From the NCBI GenBank assembly GCA_902803695.1, contig CADCQX010000052.1:1-13180 (forward strand): 13,180 nt of DNA, in the 5' to 3' direction. Source of the DNA: Oscillospiraceae bacterium (lineage in GTDB: Bacteria > Bacillota > Clostridia > Saccharofermentanales > Saccharofermentanaceae). Below the pieces are notes generated by a model, which was given only the letters and a program-made list of their open reading frames with translations, was not told the DNA's origin and ran no database searches. The translations under genes and the position numbers were made by a program. Below are positions 1 through 6,676 of the stretch, in pieces (within the stretch, counting starts at the first letter, position 1; each line of letters opens with the position of its first letter).

Positions 1-1794
1 CAGGCCCGAGATGGACGAGTAGTCGATCTCCTTAGGAAGGCGCTTGTTCTCCAGTTCCTTGAACTTCTCTATCTTCTCTTTCTCGAGTTTCAGGTAGCCT
101 TCATACTTAAGATCAGTCTCACACGCGAAAACAACATCCCGCGGCAAAGGCTCGCGGTCCTTATCCACAGGAGCTAAAAGTTCATAGGTTACGTTAGGGC
201 GTTTCAAAAGCTCAGCCAGCGAGATGCCCGATACAGGGCACACGGAACCGACGCTCTCCAAAACTTCCCTAAGCTCCTCCGACGGAGCGATATATGTCTT
301 ACGAAGGCGGGCTGTCTCTTCCTCTATCCTTCTCATCTTCTCTTCAAACTTTGCGTATCTTTCATCGGAGATAAGTCCCACTCTGTGACCTTCAGGCGTG
401 AGCCTCTGGTCGGCGTTGTCCTGCCTTAAGAAGAGTCTGTACTCGGCTCTGGATGTCATCATACGGTAAGGCTCGGATGTGCCCTTCGTTACCAGATCGT
501 CGATAAGAACGCCGACGTAACCCTGTGATCTGTCTACGGTGAAAGGCTCCTTGCCGAGGAGCTTCATTGCTGCGTTGATGCCTGCGATGATACCCTGGGC
601 AGCTGCTTCCTCGTATCCGGAAGAACCGTTGATCTGTCCGGCGGTGAAAAGACCCGGGACGATCTTCGACTCCAGAGTCGCTTTGAGCGACAGCGGATCG
701 ACGAGATCATATTCGATGGCGTACGCATTACGCTGTATTACCGCCTCAGAAAGGCCCGGAAGCGACTTGACCATCTTTTCCTGTATCTCTTCGGGCAGAC
801 TCGTGGAGAAGCCCTGAAGGTACATCTCGTTCGTATTAAGGCCCATAGGTTCAATGAAGATCTGATGACGTTCCTTATCCTTGAACCTCATGAACTTATC
901 TTCGATGGACGGGCAGTACCTTGGTCCAACGCCTTCTATGACGCCGCTATAAAGCGGTGACCTGTGCATGTTATCTGCGATGACCTTACGGGTCTCTTCG
1001 GTAGTCCAGACGGACCAGCAAGGGATCTGCTCTGATGGGACTGTTATTCCGTTCATCTCGTTTTCGAAAGAGAACGGAGGTATATCAGTCTCACCGTCCT
1101 GCCTTTGCATGACGGAAAAATCTATGCTCTTTTTGTTGACGCGGACAGGGGTTCCTGTCTTAAATCTGAGGATCGGGATGCCCAGATCTCTAAGGCTCTC
1201 GGAAAGGCCCACCGATCTCGGAAGTCCGTCAGGACCGCTCTCGTTTATGACTTCGCCCAGGAAGGTCTTCGCCTCCATATATGTTCCCGAACAGATGACA
1301 CAGGCTCTGCATTCGTAGATGGCGCCCGTTCCGGACATTACGCCTGACACATGAGCGTCGTCGCCTTCGGTCAGGAGCTTAACGATGTGGGCCTGTTTTA
1401 TGGTGAGGTTATCCAGGTTCTCCAGCTCGTGCTTCATCATGACGGAGTACTTGCTCCTGTCCATCTGAGCTCGAGGAGAATGGACCGCCGGGCCCTTGGA
1501 TGAATTGAGCATCCTGGTCTGGATCGCGCACTTGTCGGCCATCTTTCCGATGATGCCGCCCAATGCGTCAACTTCCCTTACGAGCTGGCCTTTGGATGTG
1601 CCGCCGATACTCGGGTTACAAGGTAGGTTCGCGAGAGAATCCAGCTGCAAAGTAAAAAGGATGGTGTTAAGGCCCAGCTTCGCGCATGCATGCGCAGCCT
1701 CGCAGCCCGCGTGGCCTGCTCCCACAACGGCAACATCAAATGTTCCTGCGATGTATGTGTTATCCTTTTTCAATGCTTCTTCTATCGTTATCAT
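1..1794 (-). CDS. mnmG: MnmG (GidA), tRNA uridine-5-carboxymethylaminomethyl modification FAD enzyme, C-terminus cut by window edge
   Basis: FAD- and NADH-dependent partner of MnmE; the complex installs the (carboxymethyl)aminomethyl group on C5 of the wobble uridine of tRNAs reading split codon boxes. The frame is open from the ATG at 1794 to base 1, giving 598 residues. Seen: the dinucleotide-binding motif VVGAGHAGCEAA (residues 23-34), the family block PCNPSIGG (58-65), and the conserved Cys block RYCPSIEDK with Cys294. The visible end, IDYSSISGL, aligns with the part of the family lying about 50 residues before the C-terminus, so only the helical MnmE-binding tail is missing. About 19 residues precede the FAD motif beyond what E. 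coli MnmG has; the start is supported by AGGA about 9 bases upstream. It begins 4 bases after the mnmE stop, so the two are almost certainly co-translated. Confidence 0.97.
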   Translation of the reverse strand, partial: MITIEEALKKDNTYIAGTFDVAVVGAGHAGCEAAHACAKLGLNTILFTLQLDSLANLPCNPSIGGTSKGQLVREVDALGGIIGKMADKCAIQTRMLNSSKGPAVHSPRAQMDRSKYSVMMKHELENLDNLTIKQAHIVKLLTEGDDAHVSGVMSGTGAIYECRACVICSGTYMEAKTFLGEVINESGPDGLPRSVGLSESLRDLGIPILRFKTGTPVRVNKKSIDFSVMQRQDGETDIPPFSFENEMNGITVPSEQIPCWSVWTTEETRKVIADNMHRSPLYSGVIEGVGPRYCPSIEDKFMRFKDKERHQIFIEPMGLNTNEMYLQGFSTSLPEEIQEKMVKSLPGLSEAVIQRNAYAIEYDLVDPLSLKATLESKIVPGLFTAGQINGSSGYEEAAAQGIIAGINAAMKLLGKEPFTVDRSQGYVGVLIDDLVTKGTSEPYRMMTSRAEYRLFLRQDNADQRLTPEGHRVGLISDERYAKFEEKMRRIEEETARLRKTYIAPSEELREVLESVGSVCPVSGISLAELLKRPNVTYELLAPVDKDREPLPRDVVFACETDLKYEGYLKLEKEKIEKFKELENKRLPKEIDYSSISGL

Positions 1795-1798
1795 GTTC

Positions 1799-3223
1799 TT
1801 ATTTTCCTATGCAAAATCTCGAGAAGATATTATCCACGAGCTCGGACGAGACGCTCTTGCCCGTGATCTCTCCCGTCTTGTCGAGAGCGAGCCTCAGGAC
1901 CGACGAAGCGGCATCAAGACCCATGTCGTTATCTATCGCATCGATGCCCATGTTGAGGTATCCGATGGATTCATTAAGTATCATGGCGTGACGCTTGTTA
2001 AGAAGGATCGTCTCGCCGGAAGTTGTGCCGCCAAGGTTTTCGTAGCGGTCGGTTATGAAGCTCTTCAGTTCCTCCAGATAAATCCTGTCGACTGAAGAAA
2101 CGCTTATGAAGTTCTCTATGCCGATCTCACGGCACTTGTTTTCGATGACTCCGGAAGAGGAATTCCTGCCCAGGTCGCTCTTGGAAAATACCACTGCCAG
2201 GGACTGCTTACTGACGCCCTCGTCCAGAAGTTCGTTTATCTGAGTAAGGATCTCGTCAGGCTCAACGTCAGGTGCTGCGAGATACAGTGTCAGGTCGCTC
2301 TCGAAAGAAGCCGTCTTGGCCCTCTCCACGCCCATGGCCTCGATCTTGTCGTCGGTCTCGCGGATACCCGCAGTATCGATGAGCGTGACCGGAATGCCGT
2401 TAACGTTCACCTCCACCTCCAGAGTATCCCTGGTGGTGCCTGCAACCTCCGTAACGATGGCTCTGTCATATCCCGTGAGACTGTTGAGAAGAGAACTCTT
2501 GCCGCTATTCGGAAGGCCGCACAGCGCGATCCTCATGCGTTCTGACAATACTCTTCCCTTCTCATATGAATCTTTAAGCCTCTCGAAAACACTCTTCACC
2601 TCATCGCACAGGCCTCTTACCCTGGTCGTGTTCTCAGGCGTGTCATCATGTTCCGGGAATTCCACCATCATCTCGATAAGGGACAATGCTTCATAAAGCT
2701 TATCTTCCGCTTCCTTGAGTTCTCTTTTAAGAGCTCCGCCGAGCTGTGCATTACTTGCTTTCAATGCCCTCTCGGAATCAGCGGCGATAACGTTCATGAC
2801 TGCCTCGGCTTCCGTAAGATCCAGCTTGCCGTTCAAAAAAGCCGTCTTCGTAAACTCGCCCGGAAGCGCTGCTCTTCCGCCCTGCTCGGTAAGGACTCTT
2901 AAGATCTCCTGCTTTACGACTACACCGCCGTGACAGGATATCTCCACCATGTCTTCGCCTGTGTAGGAATTAGGGCTTCTGAAAACTGTTACTATGCAGT
3001 CATCTATCTTCTCGTTTGTTTTAGGGTCGGAAGCTTTGGCATATGCTGCCGTATAGCCTTCCATGTCGGAGATCTTCTTTGCTCCGCCACAGGTCCTTAA
3101 GATCTTGAAGATCTTATCGCAGACCTCGAACGAACCTTTTCCGGACATGCGGATAACGGCGATCCCTGATACACCGCCCGGAGTAGAACAAGCGCAAAAT
3201 GGTTTGTTTTCGATGTCCGACAT
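1799..3223 (-). CDS. mnmE: MnmE (TrmE), tRNA modification GTPase
   Basis: Potassium-activated GTPase that acts with MnmG on wobble uridines. At 474 residues it has normal full length. An N-terminal formyl-tetrahydrofolate-binding domain (about 1-120) is followed by a helical domain that is split around the inserted G domain. G motifs: G1 GLPNSGKS (236-243), G2 GTTRD (262-266), G3 DTAG (283-286). G4 reads SKSD (347-350) where NKxD is usual. The C-terminus FCIGK carries the catalytic Cys471 typical of the family. The ATG at 3223 has GGAG seven bases upstream and gives the expected N-terminus (ACSTPGGVSGIAVIRMSG). mnmG starts 4 bases after its stop. A strong hairpin separates it from jag upstream, so mnmEG may have its own promoter or depend on read-through; no convincing promoter was found in the 100-base gap. 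Confidence 0.97.
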   Translation of the reverse strand: MSDIENKPFCACSTPGGVSGIAVIRMSGKGSFEVCDKIFKILRTCGGAKKISDMEGYTAAYAKASDPKTNEKIDDCIVTVFRSPNSYTGEDMVEISCHGGVVVKQEILRVLTEQGGRAALPGEFTKTAFLNGKLDLTEAEAVMNVIAADSERALKASNAQLGGALKRELKEAEDKLYEALSLIEMMVEFPEHDDTPENTTRVRGLCDEVKSVFERLKDSYEKGRVLSERMRIALCGLPNSGKSSLLNSLTGYDRAIVTEVAGTTRDTLEVEVNVNGIPVTLIDTAGIRETDDKIEAMGVERAKTASFESDLTLYLAAPDVEPDEILTQINELLDEGVSKQSLAVVFSKSDLGRNSSSGVIENKCREIGIENFISVSSVDRIYLEELKSFITDRYENLGGTTSGETILLNKRHAMILNESIGYLNMGIDAIDNDMGLDAASSVLRLALDKTGEITGKSVSSELVDNIFSRFCIGK

Positions 3224-3243
3224 GACCGTTCTCCAACTTTCTT

Positions 3244-3286
3244 AAAAATGACGGAATCGAGCTTAAGTAAAACTTAAGTCTCGATT
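3244..3286 (-). terminator. Intrinsic terminator-like hairpin between jag and mnmE
   Basis: On the transcribed strand, AATCGAG-A-CTTAAG pairs with CTTAAG-CTCGATT around a 5-base loop: 13 base pairs with a single bulged A (3255-3286). A run of five T (3244-3248) follows after six bases. The offset T tract makes it weaker than a textbook terminator. It lies in the only sizeable gap (100 bases) within the left-hand gene cluster, so it probably separates or attenuates transcription between the yidC-jag part and mnmEG. Confidence 0.6.
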
Positions 3287-3323
3287 CATTAAAGTCCGAT
3301 TTTTTACTTTTCGAGAAAAGGCA

Positions 3324-4010
3324 TCACTTTGTGGAAGTAACGATGATCCTTCTGTTTGGCTCTTCGCCTTCACTGTGAGTCTCAACTCCGTTTACAGACT
3401 GGAGGTGGGAGTGAACGAGTCTTCTCTCGGAAGGATTCATTGGCTCCATGACAACCTTTCTGCCTGTCTTCTTAACCTTGAATGCAGCCTTGTTAGCGAG
3501 GTTGATCAAAACCTGCTCTCTGTGCTTTCTGTAGCCGCCTACATCGAGGTGAACACGAACTCTCTCTTCGCTGTGCTTGTTAGCGATAAGCGTTGTCATA
3601 TATGTGATAGCCTCGAGTGTCTCACCGTGACGGCCGATAGCGGAACCGCAATCGTTACCGGATACGGAGATGTAGATCGTATCGTCTTCTCTGTAGGAAT
3701 CCATGTTACCGTGGATGCCGATACCTGAGAGAACCTCAGCTACGAATCTTACTGCTGCATCCTCAGCTTCGCTTACTGCATCGCCTTCGAAGCTCTCATC
3801 GTCACCGTAGTAAACGACTTCCTCTTCCTCTTCTGCGATATCAGCTGTTACCTTAACTTCTGCTTCTTTGCCTCCGAGACCCAAGAATCCGTCCTTAGGC
3901 TCAGAAAGAACCTCGATCTTGCAGTTTTCCTCGGATACGCCGAGCTCTTCCAAAGCAGCCGCGATTGCTTCCTCGACTGTCTTACCTGTCTTTGTAATAG
4001 TCTTTTCCAT
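3324..4010 (-). CDS. khpB: KhpB (Jag/EloR), KH-R3H RNA-binding protein
   Basis: Cytoplasmic RNA-binding protein of the Jag family, which in other Gram-positives partners KhpA and influences cell elongation and mRNA fate. Three parts are visible in 228 residues. The Jag_N domain (about 3-52) contains the signature DGFLGLGGKEAEV. A strongly acidic linker follows (about 58-75). The KH domain (about 85-155) has its GxxG loop as GRHG (126-129), and the R3H domain (about 160-226) contains NPSERRLVH (192-200) with the R-x3-H pattern. The ATG at 4010 has GGAGG eight bases upstream. It lies 44 bases after yidC, its usual partner in Bacillota, and is followed by a hairpin. Function in this organism is inferred from family and synteny. 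Confidence 0.95.
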   Translation of the reverse strand: MEKTITKTGKTVEEAIAAALEELGVSEENCKIEVLSEPKDGFLGLGGKEAEVKVTADIAEEEEEVVYYGDDESFEGDAVSEAEDAAVRFVAEVLSGIGIHGNMDSYREDDTIYISVSGNDCGSAIGRHGETLEAITYMTTLIANKHSEERVRVHLDVGGYRKHREQVLINLANKAAFKVKKTGRKVVMEPMNPSERRLVHSHLQSVNGVETHSEGEEPNRRIIVTSTK

Positions 4011-4054
4011 ATATTTCTGGCCTCCGTGCCTTAAAAAGTCAAATTATGAATCTA

Positions 4055-5149
4055 TTATCTCTTCTTCTTGGAGTTCTTTTCTTTTTTGTTGTTCTTCTTT
4101 ACTTCTGCCTTTGCAACACTGCTCTTATTGCTTCTGAGGAATGCTTCCTTCTGAGCATCGAGTTCCTTCTTCTTGATAGTGTAAGGCTTTGTGAAAAGGT
4201 AGTAAGTAATAAGCTGTGTAATGATGAACATAAGGCTACCGACGATCCAGTAAAGACCCATAGCAGCAGGCATCGTGAAGGATGTCCATACCATGATGAT
4301 CGGCATTGTGAATGTCATCATCTTTGACATCATCTCGCCTTGATCTGTAGGAGCCTGACCGTTCATAGCGGCGTTCTTCTTAGCTCTCTTCTTCTTCTCC
4401 TTGTTCTCCTTGTAATCAGGGTTGAGAAGGTTACCGAGCTGCATGGATGCGACACTGGTAAGTACGACCAAAAGCGGGAACAAAAGGAGCGGGAGATATC
4501 TTCCCGGATCAGCCATGATCCTGTTAGGAAGCCATTGTGGTGTATCGGAAAGATCAACACCAAGGAAGTGCAGGTCAATAACCTGATTCATCTTGATGAA
4601 GCCGTCATCGATGGCTGTCTTCAAAACTTCTGAGTTGGTGTGAAGTACCTTGAGGAGCGGAACGTTGTTCTTATCTACGCTCTCAAGAACCTGCTTTGTG
4701 ATCAATCCCTTGTTATAGGCAAGATTACCGATCTTCTTGATATTGTCTACGGAGATTCCGCTCAAATATCTCATCGGTGCGCTTACGATACGGAAGATAG
4801 GCCAGATAAAGAAAAGCTGCAGGATGGAAAGAAGACAACCGGCAAATCCGGATGCACCGTTCTCCTGCATGAGCTTTGTCTGCTCTTCCTGCTGTTTCTG
4901 TTTGTCGTCCGGATATTTTCTCTTGATCTCATCCATCTTGGAAGACATGGTCTTACTCTTGATCATGGACTTCTGGCTGGTGATGTTAAGCGGGATGAGA
5001 CATGCACGGATAAGTACTGTCAGTGCGATGATGGCAAGTCCGTAGTTGCCGAAATAATTGTAAAAAAATCTGGTGAGCCATCCAAAGAGGCTATAAAGCG
5101 GATTGCTCAACAGATTAACGGTAAAAGTTCCAAGACTTAAAAATCCCAT
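4055..5149 (-). CDS. yidC: YidC/OxaA membrane protein insertase
   Basis: Inserts membrane proteins into the cytoplasmic membrane alone or with SecYEG. The 364 residues match the Gram-positive type without the large periplasmic domain of E. coli YidC. Hydrophobic segments lie at about 35-55, 101-122, 217-239, 277-296 and 298-319. Arg48 in LTVLIRACLIPL is the conserved positive charge of the hydrophilic groove. A charged hairpin region rich in K, Q and E (about 60-97) lies between the first two segments. The tail after 325 is very basic and ends KKNNKKEKNSKKKR, as in ribosome-binding YidC/Oxa1 tails. No lipobox cysteine is visible near the N-terminus, unlike the lipoprotein SpoIIIJ. The ATG at 5149 has AGGAG six bases upstream and starts 14 bases after yidD. 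Confidence 0.96.
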   Translation of the reverse strand: MGFLSLGTFTVNLLSNPLYSLFGWLTRFFYNYFGNYGLAIIALTVLIRACLIPLNITSQKSMIKSKTMSSKMDEIKRKYPDDKQKQQEEQTKLMQENGASGFAGCLLSILQLFFIWPIFRIVSAPMRYLSGISVDNIKKIGNLAYNKGLITKQVLESVDKNNVPLLKVLHTNSEVLKTAIDDGFIKMNQVIDLHFLGVDLSDTPQWLPNRIMADPGRYLPLLLFPLLVVLTSVASMQLGNLLNPDYKENKEKKKRAKKNAAMNGQAPTDQGEMMSKMMTFTMPIIMVWTSFTMPAAMGLYWIVGSLMFIITQLITYYLFTKPYTIKKKELDAQKEAFLRSNKSSVAKAEVKKNNKKEKNSKKKR

Positions 5150-5163
5150 TTATGTTCTCCTAA

Positions 5164-5376
5164 TTACTTAACAGGATCATAGCCGCCCTTACAAAGAGGG
5201 TTACATCTTAAAATCCTATAGGCTCCTTTAAGACCGCCTTTGAGCGCTCCATACTTCTGGATCGCTTCAATAGTATATTGAGAACATGTCGGATAGAACC
5301 TACAACACGGCATCGTGTTCGGTGATATGCACTTCTGATAAAACTTTATCGTCTTTACCATCGCACGGTCTATCAT
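5164..5376 (-). CDS. yidD: YidD, membrane protein insertion efficiency factor
   Basis: Small membrane-associated protein thought to help YidC-dependent insertion. The 70 residues carry the family pattern: FYQKCISP near the N-terminus, CRFYPTCSQYTIEAIQKYG in the middle, then RILRCNPLCKGGYDPVK at the C-terminus. The ATG at 5376 is chosen because GGAGGT (5382-5387) lies six bases upstream. A second ATG five codons later (5361) also keeps the whole conserved region but has no comparable site. Either start lies inside rnpA, giving an overlap of 77 (or 62) bases in another frame. yidC follows 14 bases downstream, consistent with a shared transcript. Confidence 0.94.
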   Translation of the reverse strand: MIDRAMVKTIKFYQKCISPNTMPCCRFYPTCSQYTIEAIQKYGALKGGLKGAYRILRCNPLCKGGYDPVK

Positions 5377-5752
5377 TATTGACCTCCGATTCTATCAAAT
5401 GCAATCTGACAAGAAGTCTTTGCATGTCCTTAGAGATATCAATGTATCGCGGTAACTCATCACAGGTCTTAAGGGTGAAAACAATATCGTATCCTAACGG
5501 TATATCGGAGGCGACCTGATAATAAGCCTCTCTCATTAATCTCTTGGCCTGATTCCTCTTGACTGCGCCCAGTTGTTTCTTGTTCGCGCAAAACCCTATT
5601 CGGTTTATGTCAGCAGGAACTGCGGTAGCATTATGCTTAAGTCCGCTTGGTCTTTTAAAGCTATGAACTGTTATATATTTCCCTACTGCGAAGCTTCCTC
5701 TCTTATAAACTCTGGAGAATTCATAATTGAACTTCAATGTGATAACCTTCAA
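5300..5752 (-). CDS. rnpA: RnpA, protein component of ribonuclease P
   Basis: Binds the RNase P RNA and helps recognise pre-tRNA 5' leaders. The N-terminus reads LKVITLKFNYEFSRVYKRG and the signature block is KKQLGAVKRNQAKRLMREA, where the central family motif RNR appears as RNQ. I place the start at the TTG at 5752: GAGGTGA (5758-5764) lies five bases upstream and the protein then begins at the typical position. The upstream GTG at 5761 would overlap that Shine-Dalgarno and add three residues. The product is 150 residues, longer than the usual 110-125. The family core ends near the sequence RLLVRLHL, and the remaining 31 or so residues form an acidic tail encoded almost wholly inside the yidD overlap. 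A hairpin separates it from rpmH upstream. Confidence 0.93.
   Translation of the reverse strand: MKVITLKFNYEFSRVYKRGSFAVGKYITVHSFKRPSGLKHNATAVPADINRIGFCANKKQLGAVKRNQAKRLMREAYYQVASDIPLGYDIVFTLKTCDELPRYIDISKDMQRLLVRLHLIESEVNNDRPCDGKDDKVLSEVHITEHDAVL
5382..5387 (-). promoter_or_regulatory. yidD Shine-Dalgarno site inside rnpA
   Basis: GGAGGT on the minus strand, six bases before the yidD ATG at 5376. It is inside the rnpA reading frame and decides the yidD start and hence the length of the gene overlap. Confidence 0.8.
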
Positions 5753-5757
5753 GGCAC

Positions 5758-5764
5758 TCACCTC
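5758..5764 (-). promoter_or_regulatory. rnpA Shine-Dalgarno site that favours a TTG start
   Basis: GAGGTGA on the minus strand, five bases before the TTG at 5752. The GTG at 5761 is itself part of this purine-rich site and has no good site of its own, so TTG initiation is more likely. Confidence 0.65.
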
Positions 5765-5775
5765 AACTTCGCATT

Positions 5776-5801
5776 AAAAAGAAAGGACCACCGGGTGATC
5801 C
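5776..5801 (-). terminator. Hairpin plus T-rich tract between rpmH and rnpA (terminator or attenuator)
   Basis: On the transcribed strand GGATCAC-CCG-GTGGTCC forms a 7-pair stem (one G-U pair) with a three-base loop, followed at once by TTTCTTTTT. It begins directly after the rpmH stop codon. This is a good intrinsic terminator shape. Because rnpA, only 24 bases further on, has no evident promoter of its own, partial termination would let L34 be made in excess over RnpA from the same promoter, as is known for rpmH-rnpA in other bacteria. Confidence 0.7.
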
Positions 5802-5936
5802 TTATGCAGCAAGATTCTTTCTTCCCTTTAATCTTCTTCTCTTGATTACGTCACGTCCGCTGCTTGTGGACATTCTTGCACGGAAACCGTGAACCTTGGA
5901 TCTCTGCCTCTTCTTAGGCTGAAATGTCATCTTCAT
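5802..5936 (-). CDS. rpmH: Large ribosomal subunit protein bL34
   Basis: Small basic ribosomal protein of the 50S subunit. The 44-residue product begins MKMTFQPKKRQRSKVHGFRA, then MSTSSGRDVI and ends LKGRKNLAA, a full-length L34 of normal size. An in-frame ATG further upstream (5993) would add 19 residues not found in the family. The ATG at 5936 instead has GGAGGT eight bases upstream. A consensus promoter lies about 90 bases upstream and a terminator-like hairpin directly follows the stop. It is the first gene of the rpmH-rnpA-yidD-yidC-jag cluster. Confidence 0.97.
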   Translation of the reverse strand: MKMTFQPKKRQRSKVHGFRARMSTSSGRDVIKRRRLKGRKNLAA

Positions 5937-5974
5937 ATGTAGATACCTCCGTATTGTAGTTCTATAAATAAACC

Positions 5975-6000
5975 GACTCGCGCAAGAGCGCATAGTAGTC
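5975..6000 (-). other. Possible leader hairpin in the rpmH 5' untranslated region
   Basis: In the predicted leader, GACT...AGTC flank GCGC-TCTT-GCGC. The inner stem is four GC pairs with a four-base loop; the outer pairs are separated by unequal internal stretches. No match to a known leader element is recognised. It may only be a stabilising 5' structure. Confidence 0.3.
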
Positions 6001-6022
6001 CTATTCGATAATTAGCCTGTAG

Positions 6023-6051
6023 ATTATATTCTATCCTTCCCGAAAAGTCAA
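6023..6051 (-). promoter_or_regulatory. Sigma-A type promoter for rpmH
   Basis: On the minus strand TTGACT (-35, 6046-6051) and TATAAT (-10, 6023-6028) are separated by exactly 17 bases. Five of six and six of six bases match consensus. Transcription would start near 6016-6017, giving a leader of about 80 bases before the rpmH ATG. No equally good promoter was seen elsewhere in the left-hand cluster. Confidence 0.85.
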
Positions 6052-6065
6052 CAACTACATTGTTG
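6049..6065. repeat. Small inverted repeat overlapping the rpmH -35 box
   Basis: CAACAA-CTACA-TTGTTG: six-base perfect arms around five bases, covering three bases of the -35 element. It could be an operator half-site pair, or chance. Confidence 0.3.
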
Positions 6066-6134
6066 CTTGCACTTCAATCATCGGATTTACAGCATGAGTA
6101 TTTTCACAGTATTCTCCGAAAAAATCTCATATAT

Positions 6135-6278
6135 TTATTTTGCTTCGACATCTATATAATTAGCTAAAGCCTCTATTAATCTCGGGTATTTAAATAATCT
6201 GTTTTCCTTGGAAAAATGAGCTTTTCTTCTAGCAACTAAATAGTTGGTATAGAACTCCCAAATAGTAGCATCCTTTAA
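6135..6278 (-). pseudogene. Startless remnant of an unidentified gene (C-terminal 47 codons)
   Basis: On the minus strand a 47-codon open frame ends at TAA (6135-6137) and reads like real protein, with stretches such as WEFYTNYLVARRKAHF and RLFKYPRLIEALANYI. It has no ATG, GTG or TTG in frame. The same frame directly upstream is also protein-like (FERVLPHRKGNV) but is broken by TGA and TAG within five codons of each other, around 6279-6293. I read this as the decayed 3' end of a gene, possibly another accessory or immunity gene of the Rhs island. The family is not recognised. The rest of the 6066-6334 gap is AT-rich, with no further gene, no clear terminator and no cluster of DnaA boxes. Confidence 0.4.
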
Positions 6279-6334
6279 CTACACAATACGTCACACATTA
6301 CCCTTTCTATGAGGTAAAACACGTTCAAAAATGA

Positions 6335-6676
6335 TTAGGCAGATTCATTGGTAAAGGTAACAGCTATTCCGTGCTTCACTTGTTCAATTATCTTATCTAA
6401 ACTATCGCCTGAAGAATCACACCAGAAAAAAATGGGTGTATCCAAGGAAGAAGCGACAGATAATACTTCAATATTCACGAATCTGTATGGAGCATAAATC
6501 GGACACTCAACTAAAATGCCACACAAATGGTTTTCATAATCAATAACTACTCTATAGCATTCATCTGAATCAACAACGACCTCCTTACTATGTTTTTTTG
6601 TATATGATAGGAGTTCGTTATTTACCGTTTCTTTTACCGCTTTTATAGCGTCAGTCAAAGTTACTTGTTCACACAT
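6335..6676 (-). CDS. Hypothetical protein, probable immunity protein of the adjacent toxin module
   Basis: A 113-residue acidic soluble protein without signal peptide or membrane segment. No family is recognised. An N-terminal helical part (about 1-30) is followed by alternating hydrophobic stretches (YRVVIDYENHLCGILVECPI, VNIEVLSV, TPIFFWCD) and a C-terminal helix with a short strand. Its ATG shares two bases with the stop of the upstream gene (TAATG), with GGAG nine bases before it, so the two are translationally coupled. Tight coupling of a small toxin-like gene with a small acidic gene is typical of toxin/immunity pairs. Base composition is low: 20 of 60 bases are G or C at 6541-6600. The immunity role is inferred from position only. 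Confidence 0.6.
   Translation of the reverse strand: MCEQVTLTDAIKAVKETVNNELLSYTKKHSKEVVVDSDECYRVVIDYENHLCGILVECPIYAPYRFVNIEVLSVASSLDTPIFFWCDSSGDSLDKIIEQVKHGIAVTFTNESA

Noticed and set aside
1496..2095. 199-codon plus-strand open frame across the mnmG/mnmE junction
   Set aside because: It lies antisense to two firmly identified genes, has no family resemblance and no convincing ribosome site; a shadow of the coding strand.
5937..5993. Upstream ATG extending L34 by 19 residues
   Set aside because: L34 proteins start at the equivalent of MKMTFQP; the ATG at 5936 has GGAGGT at good spacing.
6052..6334. Possible replication origin upstream of rpmH
   Set aside because: AT-rich, but only one poor DnaA-box match and no dnaA; not enough for an oriC call.
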